NCBI GenBank assembly: GCA_036245805.1
Contig: BTRK01000006.1
Span: 47,671,257 to 47,735,256, forward strand
Reading direction: 5' to 3'
DNA from: Pristionchus mayeri
Taxonomy: Eukaryota; Nematoda; Chromadorea; Rhabditida; Neodiplogasteridae
Length of the DNA stretch: 64,000 nucleotides
The first letter of the stretch is position 1. Every line of letters starts with the position of its first letter. The notes beneath the pieces were generated by a model. That model made no database searches. It was not told where the DNA came from and worked only from the letters and a program-made list of their open reading frames with translations. Positions 33,654 through 45,745 of the stretch are shown piece after piece. Position numbers and translations under genes: made by a program.

Positions 33654-33764
33654 AGAGTTCGAGAAACGATCACACGCTCTCTTCATTATACACACTCTCT
33701 CGCAGATCGACCGGTCTAGAGAGTGTGTAGAATGAAGAGAGGGTGGTGTCGTTTCTCGAACTCT
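33654..33764. repeat. Hairpin repeat (CTCTTCATT family) upstream of the chemoreceptor
   Basis: Same hairpin as 28,235-28,345 with one change (CACACG for CCCACG). It lies about 210 bp upstream of the chemoreceptor ATG and was duplicated with it. Confidence 0.85.
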
Positions 33765-33976
33765 AATACCCATGGGCCGAAACACCCACCTGCTGCAATC
33801 TAGGAAGTTTGTTCACCTCCCCGCTCTTTCTGGACCGATTCAGTAACCACATGACTCAACCATATGGAAGTGCCAATTTTGGATGTTGATCCCCGGACTA
33901 TTATTGGACTGATTACTGGACGATCTCAGTCCATTTTTAAATTTATATAATTATTTTTAAAATACCTTCAGCCTCG

Positions 33977-35755
33977 ATGCCGAATCTCTCCCTGCATCCC
34001 CTCTGGCACACTGCGATGCCTGCCTACCAGCACGCAGTTGGTGTGATCACTCACTCCTTCTCCGCACTCGCCCTGTATATCATGGTGACGAAAACGCCGA
34101 AACCCGGACGCGCATTCGCTCGATATCTGATTGGGCTCCAGGTTAGCTCCATTGCGTCTTACTTGTTTTCTCAAAATTTACAGCGATGACAGATAGGCCA
34201 CATTTTTCAAAAAGTGACCACTCTCATCACTGTGTATTGATTCAGTGCACTTTTCAGATTTCGATCACTCTTACGGATCTCAATTTCGGCTTTCTCGCTT
34301 CTCCAATCGGCTTGTATCCAATTCCGGGAGGCCTGTGCAATGGAGTTCTATGCACCATTTTCGGATTCACTGGCCATCCAGGCATCGTGAGACATACAGT
34401 TTTTTTGGAGAGAGGACGTCTTTATGCGAGGACTGTGTTTCTCGAAGAGGGTGTGAATGAGGGACGGGGAAGAGGGGTACGGTAGGATACGGTAGGGACG
34501 ACAATGGTATGCGAAGGCTATGGATAGTTCGAAGGCACTAGGTCGGATGATCACCGTCGGATAACAACCTTAAATTGCACCCTTCTCCAGCATATCCAAA
34601 GTAGCAAAAATGTTTATGTGAAAATTCAACAGAAGGCTCCAGCGTGTAGAATGAAGAGACCCTGGTTTCTTTGCTCGAACTCAATTCTGCATACTCACTG
34701 AGAGTGGGTGCAAGGAAGAGAGCTTTGTATCGTTTCCAGTGAGAAACGAATATTAATAGCACAACGACGTTTCCCAGACACTCATGTTTTTCACCGTTGC
34801 ATATGTGGGCATTTCCCTCATATACTGCTTTCATTACAAATACATTATCATACTGGAGATGGCGAAACATCATACGATTTCGGTTAGTAGTTTGAGCCTT
34901 CTTCAAAATGTGTTTGTATCAGCTAAAGTATCGTTGCGCGTTTCGTGTTGTAATTAGCATAATCTATGCTATCCCTTGCTTTATTCACATGGGCCTGTAC
35001 AGGAATCTTGAAGGTGGACCAGACTTCATTCGAAAGGTGAGAAACGGCAAAGAAATTATTTGAAATGTATTTTCAGAATTACGCCTCGTTATATTATTTA
35101 GTAGAAGATACGAATTATCGAGCATTTGTGTACGATTTGACAATGTTTCCTGGCTACACAATATTAATCGCGTCTACAACACTATTTGTATTGTAAATGT
35201 GGCAATGCGAAATAATTAAGTATTTAAGATAATGATTTTGGCTGTCATAATTAATTCCTACTTCGTTGCCAGCACATTCTACCTTCTTTCTCAACAAGTG
35301 AGATCGCAGTTTCTGAATTTTTTTTCAAAAAATACTTGTAGCTCACAACAATCAGCGACAATACGCGAAAGCTACAGCGCAAATTGCTGATGCTGTTGCT
35401 GGTTCAGGTGGGCCGTGAGTATTGATATACCACGCGAGCACCGAAACGGTGGTTGTGCTATGAACCACTTGAGAGGCCCTAAATGAAACTTCTAGACACT
35501 GGTTCCACTTACTATCCAACTCGCTCCTTTAGGAGTATACGCATATTCAATGATTGCTGTAGCACTCACACCCGGTGTGCATTTGGTTTTGCATGTTTTC
35601 CAGAAAAAATGCTCAGACATTTTTTAAAAAATTGAAACCGCGAGTTTTCAGATATTAACAATGTCATCTTCTGCTTTCAAATGACACACGCTTTTGTACA
35701 CACGACTATTCTACTCGCAACCACGCCAAGTTATCGCGAATATCTTATGTTGTGA
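33977..35755 (+). CDS. Seven-transmembrane chemoreceptor, Str superfamily (SRH/SRI-like)
   Basis: Nine exons agree in phase: 33,977-34,141; 34,258-34,386; 34,778-34,882; 34,923-35,036; 35,077-35,187; 35,229-35,297; 35,342-35,407; 35,496-35,574; 35,652-35,755. They total 942 nt, giving 313 residues, typical of nematode chemoreceptors. Family marks are the TM1-loop KTPKPGRAFARYLIGLQ, the TM2-3 region SPIGLYPIPGGLCNG, the pre-TM6 NTRKLQRKLLMLLLVQ and the C-terminal HTTILLATTPSYREYL. Such receptors sit in sensory cilia and couple to G proteins. A half hairpin repeat occupies intron 2 (about 34,640-34,685). Exon 1 and 0.54 kb upstream were copied to 28,023-28,625. Confidence 0.88.
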
Positions 35756-36349
35756 GTTGAATCAAATATTTGACACTTCTTCGATATTTGGCACCCCCAT
35801 CTAATTTCATAGGGGATGTGTTACCAAAAATCAGGAGTTACCTATGTCTGAGTGGAGTCGGGGAGGAAGGGGGCACCAAATATTGAAGAACCGTCAAACA
35901 TTCTATACAAATTGAGTTGGCGGAGGCTGCGCAAGGAGGTCGTAGTTGCCTCGTTCACTAACACTACAGCACCGAATATTCAGTAATCATCGCATGAAAA
36001 AGGATCTCGACAAGTTAAAGAATTGACTTGTACAAATGCCTCTTGAAAGAATTGTAATTTATTTTCAACATCGGTAAAATAGTAAATACATCTTTCCTAT
36101 TTGCATGCCGTTTCAAGTAGTACTAAAGAACAGAATTGTCGGAATTGGAACAAAAATGACTCTCGCCGATGAATGACCCACTATTAGCCAGGGGTTAGAA
36201 AAAGCCAAACGTGACATATTTTGACTCGTGTTCCAAAAGAACATTTTCAATACATGAACTCATTTCATTGACGAATTTCAAACTATCAATAAACTAGTTC
36301 TCCCATCCATCTCGGTATCAATGACAACATGTATAAAGTTCATGTATAA
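35756..36349. other. Intergenic region
   Basis: Region between the chemoreceptor stop and the convergent C6-domain gene. It contains a short inverted repeat near 35,770-35,895 (tatttgacac..ttcttcaatatttg type). I see no gene. Confidence 0.4.
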
Positions 36350-37905
36350 TTAGTTGCACCTAATATTCGTGATATCGTAGCCCATGTAGGTCCATGCTGT
36401 GCCTAAATGTTAAAACTTAAAAAAAAACAAAACGAATGAAATGTACCAGCAGCGTTGCATGTCATTTGAACAGTAGCAGGAAGTCCAATGGGACCCGTGA
36501 ACGCCGGCACAACCCCTCCTCCATTAAACTGCAATACATCTTAATACCTTTTATCGTGTTGCTAAATCGAATTCCAATTGATAGTGCCCCTTAGATATTT
36601 TTTTCTCAAACATTTTGTCAAACCTCTGATTATCAGTTATCGGTCAACATAATATTTTAGACTTGTTTTCAGGGTGTTTTTCGTTCTGATGGCGAGAGAT
36701 AGAGAGGAATCGCGTGAGAATCGAGCATTTTAGATGGGTTAGCGGCGGTAAAATTCATCTTTGTCATATCTCGCTACAATTTTAGAATAAGGTATTTCGA
36801 ATGATTATCTTTCAAACTGCTTCGTCAGAATTTCGATATCTGTCGTTATCGTCCAGATTCAGAAGACCAAACATGAAACCATCACTTTTAGTCAGTCAAA
36901 TCGCGCTCACTTAAATGATCATAAATTTGTTTAAAATTGAGATAGAACGTCATTTTTTTTCCAAAGAAAGATACCATCATGCGCTACAACTTTGATGCTG
37001 ACGATATCTTTGCTTGTGCAGGTCCTGGTGGTTGGGTTCACAAAAAATGACTATTATCTTAAAATCGGATTTCGATGTTTTTGAATGTATTCGCTCCCAA
37101 TAAGCATCAATTGGAGCTTTGGAAGTATTGCTGTCAGGGACACATTTTGCGGTCACCATACAAAAGTGTAGAGTGCGCAATTCGGGTAATCGTCTCTTCA
37201 TTCTACAAACTCTCTCGCTGCTCGACCGGTCGAGAGAGTGTGAATAATGAAGAGACGATTACCCGAATTGCGCACTATACAAAGTGAGCCCCCTTTTTTA
37301 TCCTCTTCTCGATTTGGCCAATTGTTGGGCACAACATACCAACCGAGCACAGAATTTTCCCAGAAGTTTTTTTTTCTCATTTTTAGATTTTTAGATCATT
37401 TTTAGTGAACCCAACCACCATAGCACAAATTTGAATTTACCGCCGCTGAGTGCTCGATTCTCTCGCGATTCCTCTCATATACCGTACAATAATGATCGCT
37501 GCGGGATTGATGCCGGGCGTGCATGTGAGCTCTCGCACCGCGCATCCATTGACCACGAGAGACGCGTCCACGGGCGGGTTAGGACCAAGCATGTACAGGC
37601 TGGTCGCGCACTGCCGACAAGCTGCAAGTAGAGTTCGAGAAATGAGAGTATGACCGAAGCCAAAATTCCTTTCACTTTCTTCATGCGCCTCATTTTCCCC
37701 TGTATAATTAAAAGTTGTAAAAATTATAATTTTCTGATTTAGCGCTCTCAGAGGCGAGAGCCTGAGAGCTGCAAACATTCTGTCGTCTGAACTATAGCGA
37801 CACGTTCAACGTACGCGGCAGTGAAGGCATCGGACTAGGGTTGGTGCTCAAGCATGAGCGGATTGGCTGCGCGAAAGGTGCGAGAAGGACGAGAGGAATA
37901 ATCAT
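36350..37905 (-). CDS. Secreted C6-domain protein, paralogue 1
   Basis: Four exons (high to low): 37,905-37,815, 37,621-37,488, 36,528-36,447, 36,402-36,350, totalling 119 residues. The N-terminus is a signal peptide (MIIPLVLLAPFAQPIRS). The rest follows the nematode C6 pattern: CRQCATSLYMLG, NGCAVRELTC, FNGGGVVPAF, CNAAGTAWTYMGYDITN. C6 domains are small six-cysteine extracellular modules of unknown function, abundant in nematodes. Exon sizes and phases match the neighbouring paralogue. Intron 2 is expanded to 0.96 kb by an inverted-repeat structure and a hairpin repeat. Confidence 0.85.
36690..37485. repeat. Nested inverted repeats inside C6 intron 2
   Basis: Blocks near 36,700-36,755 (gaatcgcgtgagaatcgagc, agcggcggtaaa) recur inverted at 37,430-37,480. 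A second pair (ggtggttgggttcac at 37,028 and gtgaacccaaccacc at 37,405) lies inside, and the hairpin at 37,169-37,277 sits near the centre. The outer right arm overlaps the end of C6 exon 2, so part of the exon was copied in inverted form. Confidence 0.6.
37169..37277. repeat. Hairpin repeat (CTCTTCATT family), best example
   Basis: A ~109-bp nearly perfect palindrome TAGAGTGCGCAATTCGGGTA..TACCCGAATTGCGCACTA, with inner CTCTTCATT / AATGAAGAG and centre CGACCGGTCG. This is the cleanest copy in the window. Confidence 0.9.
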
Positions 37906-38073
37906 ACCTAGAAAGAATGTACGATTAGTTAAAGATGCGGTTTAGTAAAATGACAAAATTGTAAAGTAACAATGCTGAATGGCAAGCAGTGGCAGACAGA
38001 GTGAATTACAGCAGGGCGATCAAACTGGATTGCCGCCCAATTTTCCGGCTAATTCGCTTTGCACTTTAATGGT

Positions 38074-38108
<35 letters not shown>

Positions 38109-38444
38109 CTTGGACTAACCTTTAATGATCTAATGACGTGAGGAATGCAACTTCCTGGTCCCTGAGACAAATCACCTTAACTTTTCGATCTTTCACGTTT
38201 TCCCTTCTATTCCACCTTGTCCGAATTATCTTTCACATTCCTCCCTTTCCGATTAATCGTATGAATTTGCTTTACTGAAAACGGTTTTAAAAACATCTCA
38301 AAAACAGTTTGTTATGGTGAGAAGTTACTGACAATTTTGTTTTTGATTGAGATTTGTAGAGTGAAATGCTGTATATATTTCGATAGTTTAAAACAATAAC
38401 ACATTAACTTTTCTTTCTCGAAATACGAAACATTTCACGTATAC
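37906..38444. promoter_or_regulatory. Upstream region of C6 paralogue 1 with CT microsatellite
   Basis: About 38,010-38,155 shares ordered blocks with 39,520-39,780, upstream of the second C6 gene: cagggcgatcaaactggatt, tgcactttaat and taatgatctaatgacg. This shows the promoter region was duplicated with the gene. A (CT)n run of about 32 bp (38,071-38,105) interrupts this copy. Confidence 0.55.
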
Positions 38445-39310
38445 TTAAAAGCAATTAATATTTGTGATGTCGAAGCCCATGTAGGTCCAGGCTGTACCTA
38501 AAATTAAACATAAATATGTTATTGATTTAATAAATTATACCAGCAGCGTTGCACTCCAAGTAGACTGTTGCAGTTGGCAGGCCGCCGGGAGCAATGTAGT
38601 CAGGCACAATCCCTCCTCCGTTGAACTGGAAGGACACTTGCTAGGATGAGAACTATGACGTCATGCCACCTTTGATATGAAAACGGCGGAATGGCGTCAT
38701 AGTTCGCACCTGAAGCACTGGAAGATTTACGAAACAAACATCAGTTTAGATTACTTCGAAAAACGATTCTTTCTTCATTCTCGTTTTGTTGCCGCACCAC
38801 AAAACCCGCCGGTGCTCCGCCAGTAGTGCACGTGAGCTCCCGCACAGCGCATCCGTTGACAATGAGGGGAGCATCCGCAGGCGTGAGCGGACCAAGCGTG
38901 TACAGGTTCGTCGAGCACTGCCTACAACCTGCAATGGAAATTCGCAGGCGAAAAAACAGGCTCATTTGAAACATCGCCACATACGTTATTAGTTCACATT
39001 TTCTTGGGAAAAATATTTCTCTTGGATTTTTTACTCAGACACACTACCAGTCGAGCAAATCGAAAGCAATAATACTATGACATTGCTGATTTTCGAACTC
39101 TATTGTAGCCAACGTGTTTGGGGTGACCGTGTTGGGGACGGTATTCGTACCCGAAACCTTGTGTTGTTCAGAAATGCATTCAAGCAGGCTGGGCAATTAA
39201 AACTTACGCGGAAGCGAAGGCATCGGACTTGGATTGGTGCTCAAGCACGCGTGGAGTGGCTGCACGATAGATGCCAGAAGGAAGAGTGGGGAGAATAGAG
39301 GCGCAATCAT
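38445..39310 (-). CDS. Secreted C6-domain protein, paralogue 2
   Basis: Four exons: 39,310-39,208, 38,928-38,798, 38,625-38,541, 38,497-38,445, totalling 123 residues. It has a signal peptide (MIAPLFSPLFLLASIVQPLH), then CLSTNPSPMPSLPR shared with paralogue 1, CRQCSTNLYTLG, NGCAVRELTC, FNGGGIVPDY and CNAAGTAWTYMGFDITN. Intron positions are identical to paralogue 1, so the pair arose by tandem duplication. Confidence 0.87.
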
Positions 39311-40109
39311 ACCTAGATCAACGATGAATTGGTTATGCATTATGTGAAGTAAATCGATTTTGCAATGATCAAAAGACAATATTTGTCAATTGTAAAGTTG
39401 CGACATCATCGTCATCATTATAATTTTATCCAGATCGAAGACAATAGGGGTTCAAAAACGAAAGTCCCAAGTGAGAAGTAAAATTAAGACGCTAAGTGAC
39501 AGGCAATGCCAGACAAATTGATCAACTGCAGGGCGATCAAACTGGATTTCCTCCTAATTTTTCCGCCTCGATAGCCTTGCACTTTAATGCTCGTCCTGGC
39601 AGTTGATCTCTCGCACTAGTCTTCGATGGTGATCAGGAACGCCAATTTCTCTTCCTGCTCTTTTTTATGCTCTCTCCTTTCTTGTTCCTCAATGCTAATC
39701 GGACAGTGTTCCCTTGCACTATCCTTTAATGATCTAATGACGCGATCAATGTCCCTTCCTGGTCTCTGAGACAAATCATCTTCACTTTTCGAAATGTCTG
39801 TATCAATTTGATTTATTGAACTCGGTTTCGAAAATGACCTCTTATTACTTTCCCTCTAAATATATTTCCGTGCAAAATGGACGATTTCAACAATATCTGT
39901 GTTAGGTAAACGGCTTTTTCATCCGAATGCCTGTTTACGGTTAATCCATCTCCCAATTTCGAAGAACACACTTCTCAAAAACTGAGAAGAACCGTATGGG
40001 CAAAAATGTCCATTAAATTTCGCGCTCTGAAAAGATAGTTTGATTGAGTAAGAACTTACTGTCAATTTTGTAGTCGATTGAAAGTTATGGAATGGACTAC
40101 AGTATATAT
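39311..40109. other. Upstream region of C6 paralogue 2 and intergenic DNA
   Basis: Contains the conserved block shared with the other C6 promoter (39,520-39,780), then AT-rich DNA without a recognisable gene up to the sequence that pairs with the right edge of the window. Confidence 0.45.
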
Positions 40110-40201
40110 ACAATATCTACAGTATATACAGTATATATTATAGCTCATTCCAAGCCAGAGTGATCTGAATGAATACAGACGGTGAAACGGTATGCGCACG
40201 C

Positions 40202-40273
40202 GCCTCATTGGCTTAGTGGCAGAGCGTCTGTCTTGTAAACAGAAGGTCGCTGGTTCGATTCCAGCATGGGGCA
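40202..40273 (+). tRNA. tRNA-Thr (anticodon TGT), left-arm copy
   Basis: Acceptor GCCTCAT pairs with ATGGGGC (one G-T), the D-arm is GGCTTAGTGGCAGAGC, the anticodon loop CTTGTAA sits in a perfect stem (TCTGT/ACAGA), and the T-stem GCTGG/CCAGC is perfect. Discriminator A. This copy is canonical. Confidence 0.95.
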
Positions 40274-40440
40274 ACTTTTTGGATATTCGTGTTCCAATTT
40301 TCTTTCATTCGTTATTGTTTTAATACATTTCAGTTTCACACACACGCGATTCCGCCTTCAGTGCGGGGTTAAAATTCCACATAAACCCGACTTCGCAAAG
40401 CAATCATCTTCTGCAGCCTGAAATAGTTCAATATTGACAA

Positions 40441-40653
40441 CTAAAGAGAAAGTGAAATGCTTACAACACCCAGGAATCCGAAGCCGATTCCGATCCAGAT
40501 ACTAACTGCAATGTTGCTTTTTCTGACCGATCCCACGGAATTTCGTGTGCTCAAAGAAAGACGGTGTGATACTAGAGCGTAAAAGGAAAATAAAATAAAA
40601 TAAACTAAAACCAACCTCCATTTGGACGAATGGCGATAGAAGAGCGGTGGCAA
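40441..40653 (-). CDS. Possible small two-helix membrane protein (left arm)
   Basis: A 70-codon frame, mirrored at 63,457-63,669, has two hydrophobic stretches (LVLVYFILFSFYALV and IAVSIWIGIGFGFLGVV). The unspliced frame starts at TTG, and splice-like sites around it (gttggt, gtaagc) suggest it may instead be part of a spliced gene ending RSRVYVEF near 40,368. Low certainty; no family recognised. Confidence 0.3.
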   Translation of the reverse strand: MPPLFYRHSSKWRLVLVYFILFSFYALVSHRLSLSTRNSVGSVRKSNIAVSIWIGIGFGFLGVVSISLSL

Positions 40654-41110
40654 GAGCGATCACTGGTAGAATGCGAAATCTAAACGTATTAATGGATCAT
40701 GCCGATTCCCTCGGAGAAATGTTTATCGTAAAGACATATGAAATACAATATCACATATTGAGTCATGATAAAATGTTGGTTGCTATGCATAATCATCTAG
40801 AAGGAGGGACACTGAGAGAGAATATAATTTAGATGAAAGTGTTAAGAAGTGAGCAAATAGAAATAATAATCATAAGAACGAAAGAAGAAGGCCTACTGTG
40901 TTGTGCTTTTACAATTCGCCAGCGAAATAGTGAGGGGGAGAGAAGAGCAGAGAGATATTTTCGGGACGGGACGACAGATTGTGGGGAGAGAATGAGTGAG
41001 ACTGGTCGGAAGAGAGGAAAGGAGATAAGCGATCGGAGGGGGCGATCAGGAACGGAGACCACTGAAGAAGCACGCATCCCAGCCCTCTCGAAGCGACGAT
41101 GACTCTGAAA

Positions 41111-41222
41111 TAGAGTTCGTAATTCGGGGCACCGTCTCTTCATTTCCCACACTCTCTCGTCCGGTGGAATGGCGAGAGAGTGTGCAGAATGAAGAGAGCG
41201 TGGTTTCATTTCTGGAACTCTA
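41111..41222. repeat. Hairpin repeat (CTCTTCATT family), left arm of palindrome 2
   Basis: Ends TAGAGTTCGTAATTCGGGG..and CTGGAACTCTA, inner CACACTCTCTCG / CGAGAGAGTGTG. Mirror at 62,888-62,999. Lies just downstream of the SET-domain gene. Confidence 0.8.
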
Positions 41223-41370
41223 CTCTGAAAACATTGTAACTAATCTGGCTGATGTCCATGTGACTAAAAAATCATGAATATGATATTGCTATAAGAGAAA
41301 TATGTGAAACTGCACTAATTGCACAAGGTGTTGCACAGGATAAATTGTAAAACTATTGCCATTGCTCACC

Positions 41371-44300
41371 TTAGTCGCTGTCTGACAGCATGACGATGTC
41401 GCGATCCTCCTTCTGCTCCCCCTTCTTCATTGTCTTTACCGCACTACGCTTGGATCTGAACATAATCTAACAATGATAGCACTTCGTTTTCTCTCCCATA
41501 TTTGTATCATATTTGCACGCATGAACAATAACATTTTTCCGTATTCTTTGCATTCCACAATACCTAGTTGCACGCGCTCCCGTCTTGAACTCCTCCATCT
41601 TCGCTTCGGAGAATCGACATCCATGCGACTGGCATCTGCAATTTGAAACCATTTTGCGTCTAAGATCAATATTGTAAATGCAATTTCAGCTATACTTCAA
41701 TCCCGGAAAATATGGAGAAGAAAATGAGCAATGGATGTGGTTTAGTGATACCTAGGATGCAACGATGACACTTTTGGTAAGTGAGCAGAGCATTCTGCTA
41801 GAGAGTAGCAGTATAAATGGAATGCACGGTTACCTGCAAGCCGAGAAGAAATGGTCGATGCTCTGCTGCTCTCTCTGCAGCTCGTCGAGGTCCTTTCCGG
41901 CAAAGTAGTCTATCGAGAGGGACTCTCCTGCAATTGTTTTGGCAAATGTTTTGATGATTTGGATTGTTTTGATGTTATGACAATGTTTTGAGGGGGAAAT
42001 TATAAAATATTCCTTCAAATACATGGCTAACCTAGCTCGTAACAACCAACACTTTCTCTGATTTTCCTAGTTACAAGGCACAAACTGTAGTCTATTTTCG
42101 AATAGGAAAATTTCATATTGGGGAAAGCTATGCAATGGTAAAGAGTTTTTTGGTATTGCCTTTGCTCCTCCTTTAACTCACCTGGCAGGATGTTCCTCTC
42201 CGCGACAAAATAGATGCTGTGGTTGTACTGTTCGAAGGGGTCTCTGAAGAGAATCCCTGTTGATAGGCACACACCAGCTATATCGTCATACCCTATCCTA
42301 CCATTATTGCTCATTCCTACCCATATATTTAACTGTCTCATTCAGTGTATCCTCGATTTTTTTTATTACTTTATTTATTTATTTTTTTTATTACTCGATT
42401 TGCATACCTTCCGATGACTGATGTTCTCACAGCCAAATTGGGGGAGCACGAGTGGGCCAAGTAGCGCGCCTCGTTGCCCTGAATATAGAGATTTGCGCGG
42501 ATCTAGCTTACACACTATTTCCCCATAAAGGTCACATTGACCTGCTTTCATATCGAATTCGCAACAATTCGATCGGAACGAGCAATGGTCTGACTCTCTC
42601 CATATCACACACTCTATCGCTGGTGCGAGAAAGCGAGAGAGCATGAGATTTGGAGAGAGTCAGACGATTACTCATCGGAACATACCTGCTCGAAGGAGCA
42701 GACGACGATACGGTCAGGCTCGCCCGTCTCCCTGGGCACGGGCACTTCCAGAGAGAAGTCATATGTGCCCTCGTCACTGGTGGATTCCAGTTTCACCTGC
42801 AAACCCCTTTCGACTACAAGACATATCAGGCAAATGCGACAAAAACTACATTTTGTTATGGAGAGAGAATTGATTCAATTGCGCCGGTCCGCATTTCATG
42901 AACATTTAATTTTGATATGTAGATCAAATTTTGTTATCGTAGAACTCTCACTTCGCCGCAGTAGTCAGCGACGTAGTCGCCTTTCTTGTACTCAGTCAGG
43001 GCACGAATGGACCAGCCAGTTCCGACATCTCTGAAGAGCAGCAGAGGGTGCTGCCTTCCCTTCTGAAAAAATTTGTTAAATTTACCTTTTTAAAGATAAA
43101 AAAGTATTTATTTTTTCAATACGGTTATTGCTTGTAACGAGAAGCTAATGAGGTGAGGATAGTAGCGAATAAATAACCACCTGAACTGCCCGGTTTGAGC
43201 ATCTGGTCGGGTCGCAGCCGCACGATGCCCCGCATTCGAAGGCCATCCCGTGCTCCTCCACTCCTCGCTGAAATAGTAGTCAATAAAAAAATTCATCGAT
43301 GAACACTCACGCTAGCGCAGCAGGCTGATCCAGAACGAGTCGATCGGCGTCCGCCGTTGCAGGAGCACTTGGAGCCGCATCTTCGATGAGATCAACGATC
43401 AACGATCATTTCATATTCCGACAAACCGGATCTGCTTGAGCGACTGGGGCTGTTGCACATTCGCCTTCATCTCCTTGACCTGATCCGACAGCACCGAGTG
43501 AGTGATTAGCTGCAAGGAAGTGATGTATTCTTCCTCATGTAGCGTTGGGTAGGGGAATTGATGAGCATGATCTTCTCATCTTAGTCACTTAGGCCAAGGC
43601 TGCCCATTTTGGGATTAATACCTCCAGCTGGCGCAGCTCGGCATCGGCTCGAGGAAGGTCCGTCCAATCCCTGACGATCATGCGGGGTCGGCCGAAGCTC
43701 GCGAAGATCGTGTTCCATCTGAACATTATAGACATTAAGATTGGATGAAATGAATTCATCGAATTTGTAACATCAAAATTTGAAGAAAAAACAAACTGGA
43801 ACTCGATCCTCTTCAGCGCATCGGCGTATTCGATGGCCTGTGCAACGAATGAGAATTACTTGCAATCTGACAGATATAGTGACGACAAAACGATTGTTCA
43901 TGTCTGCTTGAAGCCGGCTTCAACCCGGCATTTTCAACGGAGAAGAAGCCGGCTTAACGACCACTATTGTTTGAATTCACACCTCGGACGCCCGTGTGGT
44001 CGAGAAGAGCCCGTTCGGATAGGCGGCCTTCAGCTCGCCCAAGCCTCCTAAGTCGTGCATGAGCACCCGCGCGACCTGCAATGATTGTGGGCGTTCAAAG
44101 TTGATCTTTGATCTCTCAGGCAACACGAGTGAGAACGCAATGAAACGCGCCCTCTCGCTTGTCATTCATAGCGCGGACTCGAGAGGATTTGCTGCCAATC
44201 CTAATTCAAATACTTGGCAAACGTACCGCCTCCAGCTGCTTCCGCTCCTCCATGGACTGGTCGACGACGTCCATCGGCTCCACTTCGACCGACGAGTCCT

Positions 44301-44570
44301 CACTGCTGCTCACTTCCTGTAAATTTGTCAATTATCACTACTGAATCGCATCTTTCGAATGTATATATTAGTATATAAAAAAAGTCTATTAGAAACATGG
44401 ATACTTTTATTCGTACTAATTTTAGCGCAATAAACATTTAGATTAAAACATAAGCATTTAAAACCAAAAACTTTAAAAAAGTAGATTTCAAGCGTTCAGA
44501 ATTTCGAGCTCACCTCTCTAGTCGCCTTGCTGCTGTGCTTGAGCGTCTTCCGGGTGAAGAGGGGCGCCAT
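41371..44570 (-). CDS. SET-domain histone lysine methyltransferase (SUV39/G9a type), left-arm copy
   Basis: Mirror of the right-arm gene at 59,540-62,739 with the same 15 exons (each position is 104,110 minus the right-arm value). The protein is 407 residues with pre-SET, SET and post-SET cysteine regions; see the right-arm entry for motifs. Differences between the two copies that I can see fall in introns, so both encode a full-length enzyme. The copies face inward in opposite directions and keep their own promoters. Confidence 0.85.
42580..42673. repeat. Hairpin repeat in a SET-gene intron (left arm)
   Basis: GAGCAATGGTCTGACTCTCT..AGAGAGTCAGACGATTACTC with inner arms CACACTCTATCG / CGAGAGAGCATG. 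A shorter, diverged member of the hairpin family. Mirror at 61,437-61,530. Confidence 0.65.
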
Positions 44571-45745
44571 AGCAGCAGTGTACGTGGAGACCGGTGGAGA
44601 CCACGGAAAACGGGAAGAATGAAGGCGTTGAAAAGAGAACTTTTGATGCAATATTTATCGGGAAGTGAGCACATTTTTAAAGTTTTTTTTAAATTGGCAA
44701 AATTGGAAGTCACACAGACGGATTAGCCCTCGAGGTGCAATCCATGCCAGATTGCTAGTCGAATGAAGTGTCCGTCTTTGTGCAGCCATGAATCACAGCA
44801 GTTGCAGACCCGCATTATGAGCCAACTTGCTAGTGCAGCATCTGAATGCCACAGGCTATCATTACTGCGATGAAATTGTCAAAGATCAAAGATCAAAGAT
44901 CAAAGATCAAAAGCCAGTAGTCTGCATGCGTCCATCCACTGCATGCACGAGTCACACATCGACGACGGATCATCTTCTTCGGCAAGTTTTAGATCTGAAA
45001 ATCTGATTCTCTAAGATGCAAAATTTCGCAAAATCACGAACCTTCAGTGGAGAGATGCTCTCCCCACACGCGAACCGACCGTTCCGCATCAGACGAGAAG
45101 ATGAGAATGAATGGGGGGGGGAGAACGTGAGAAAAGGCGCATAGACAAAACGCTAATCTATTGTGACGGATGGACGGAGAAGAGTGAAGGCAAGAGAGAG
45201 ATTAAAGATCAACTGAGAACTGTGAATCTGACTGATCATACTGAACACAAATTTCTCCGTAAGGCAGCCCCATGCTAGATAATCCTGAATCATGGAGTTT
45301 CGGCGAATTAGTTTTTTTCACTCATGCCAACAACTGTTCTTGTCAGTAAAATGGTTTCCTAGAGAAGTTCATGCATCTCATCGCCATTTCTTACAGTCCA
45401 GCAGAGACGCCCCCGCCCTATCTTCTTCCTCTCCCGTCGTTCTCGAACTCAGTTGTAGTTACGGGGAGAGGTCGATACTGATGTCCTGTTATGCGCATCT
45501 GGTCTGTGCTCTCTTATCTCAGTACCGCTGGTTTGGCTGCACAATTAATTACTCTCTTTAGGCAGCGTGCACTCGCACTGATCAGGCTTGCTAGAGAGCA
45601 TGTAAAATAAAGAGAGTCATTTCAAGCGAACCTATTCCTAATCACCTCGTGCAGTGATCATTGACGTCAAACCACTATCATTATTCTCATCTATTTGCGT
45701 GAGCATCCATACCTGCCTCTCCCATCAATCGATTGTCGCTGTATA
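44571..45745. promoter_or_regulatory. Divergent intergenic region between SET gene and acid phosphatase
   Basis: The two genes point away from each other, so this ~1.2 kb holds both promoters. It contains a 7-bp tandem repeat (TCAAAGA, about five copies at 44,878-44,911), a G run (45,113-45,121) and a ttaaagatcaactgag-type motif that also appears in nearby introns. Mirrored at 58,365-59,539. No exon seen. Confidence 0.5.

Noticed and set aside
38071..38105. CRISPR-like or regulatory array in the CT run
   Set aside because: It is a simple dinucleotide microsatellite without spacers.
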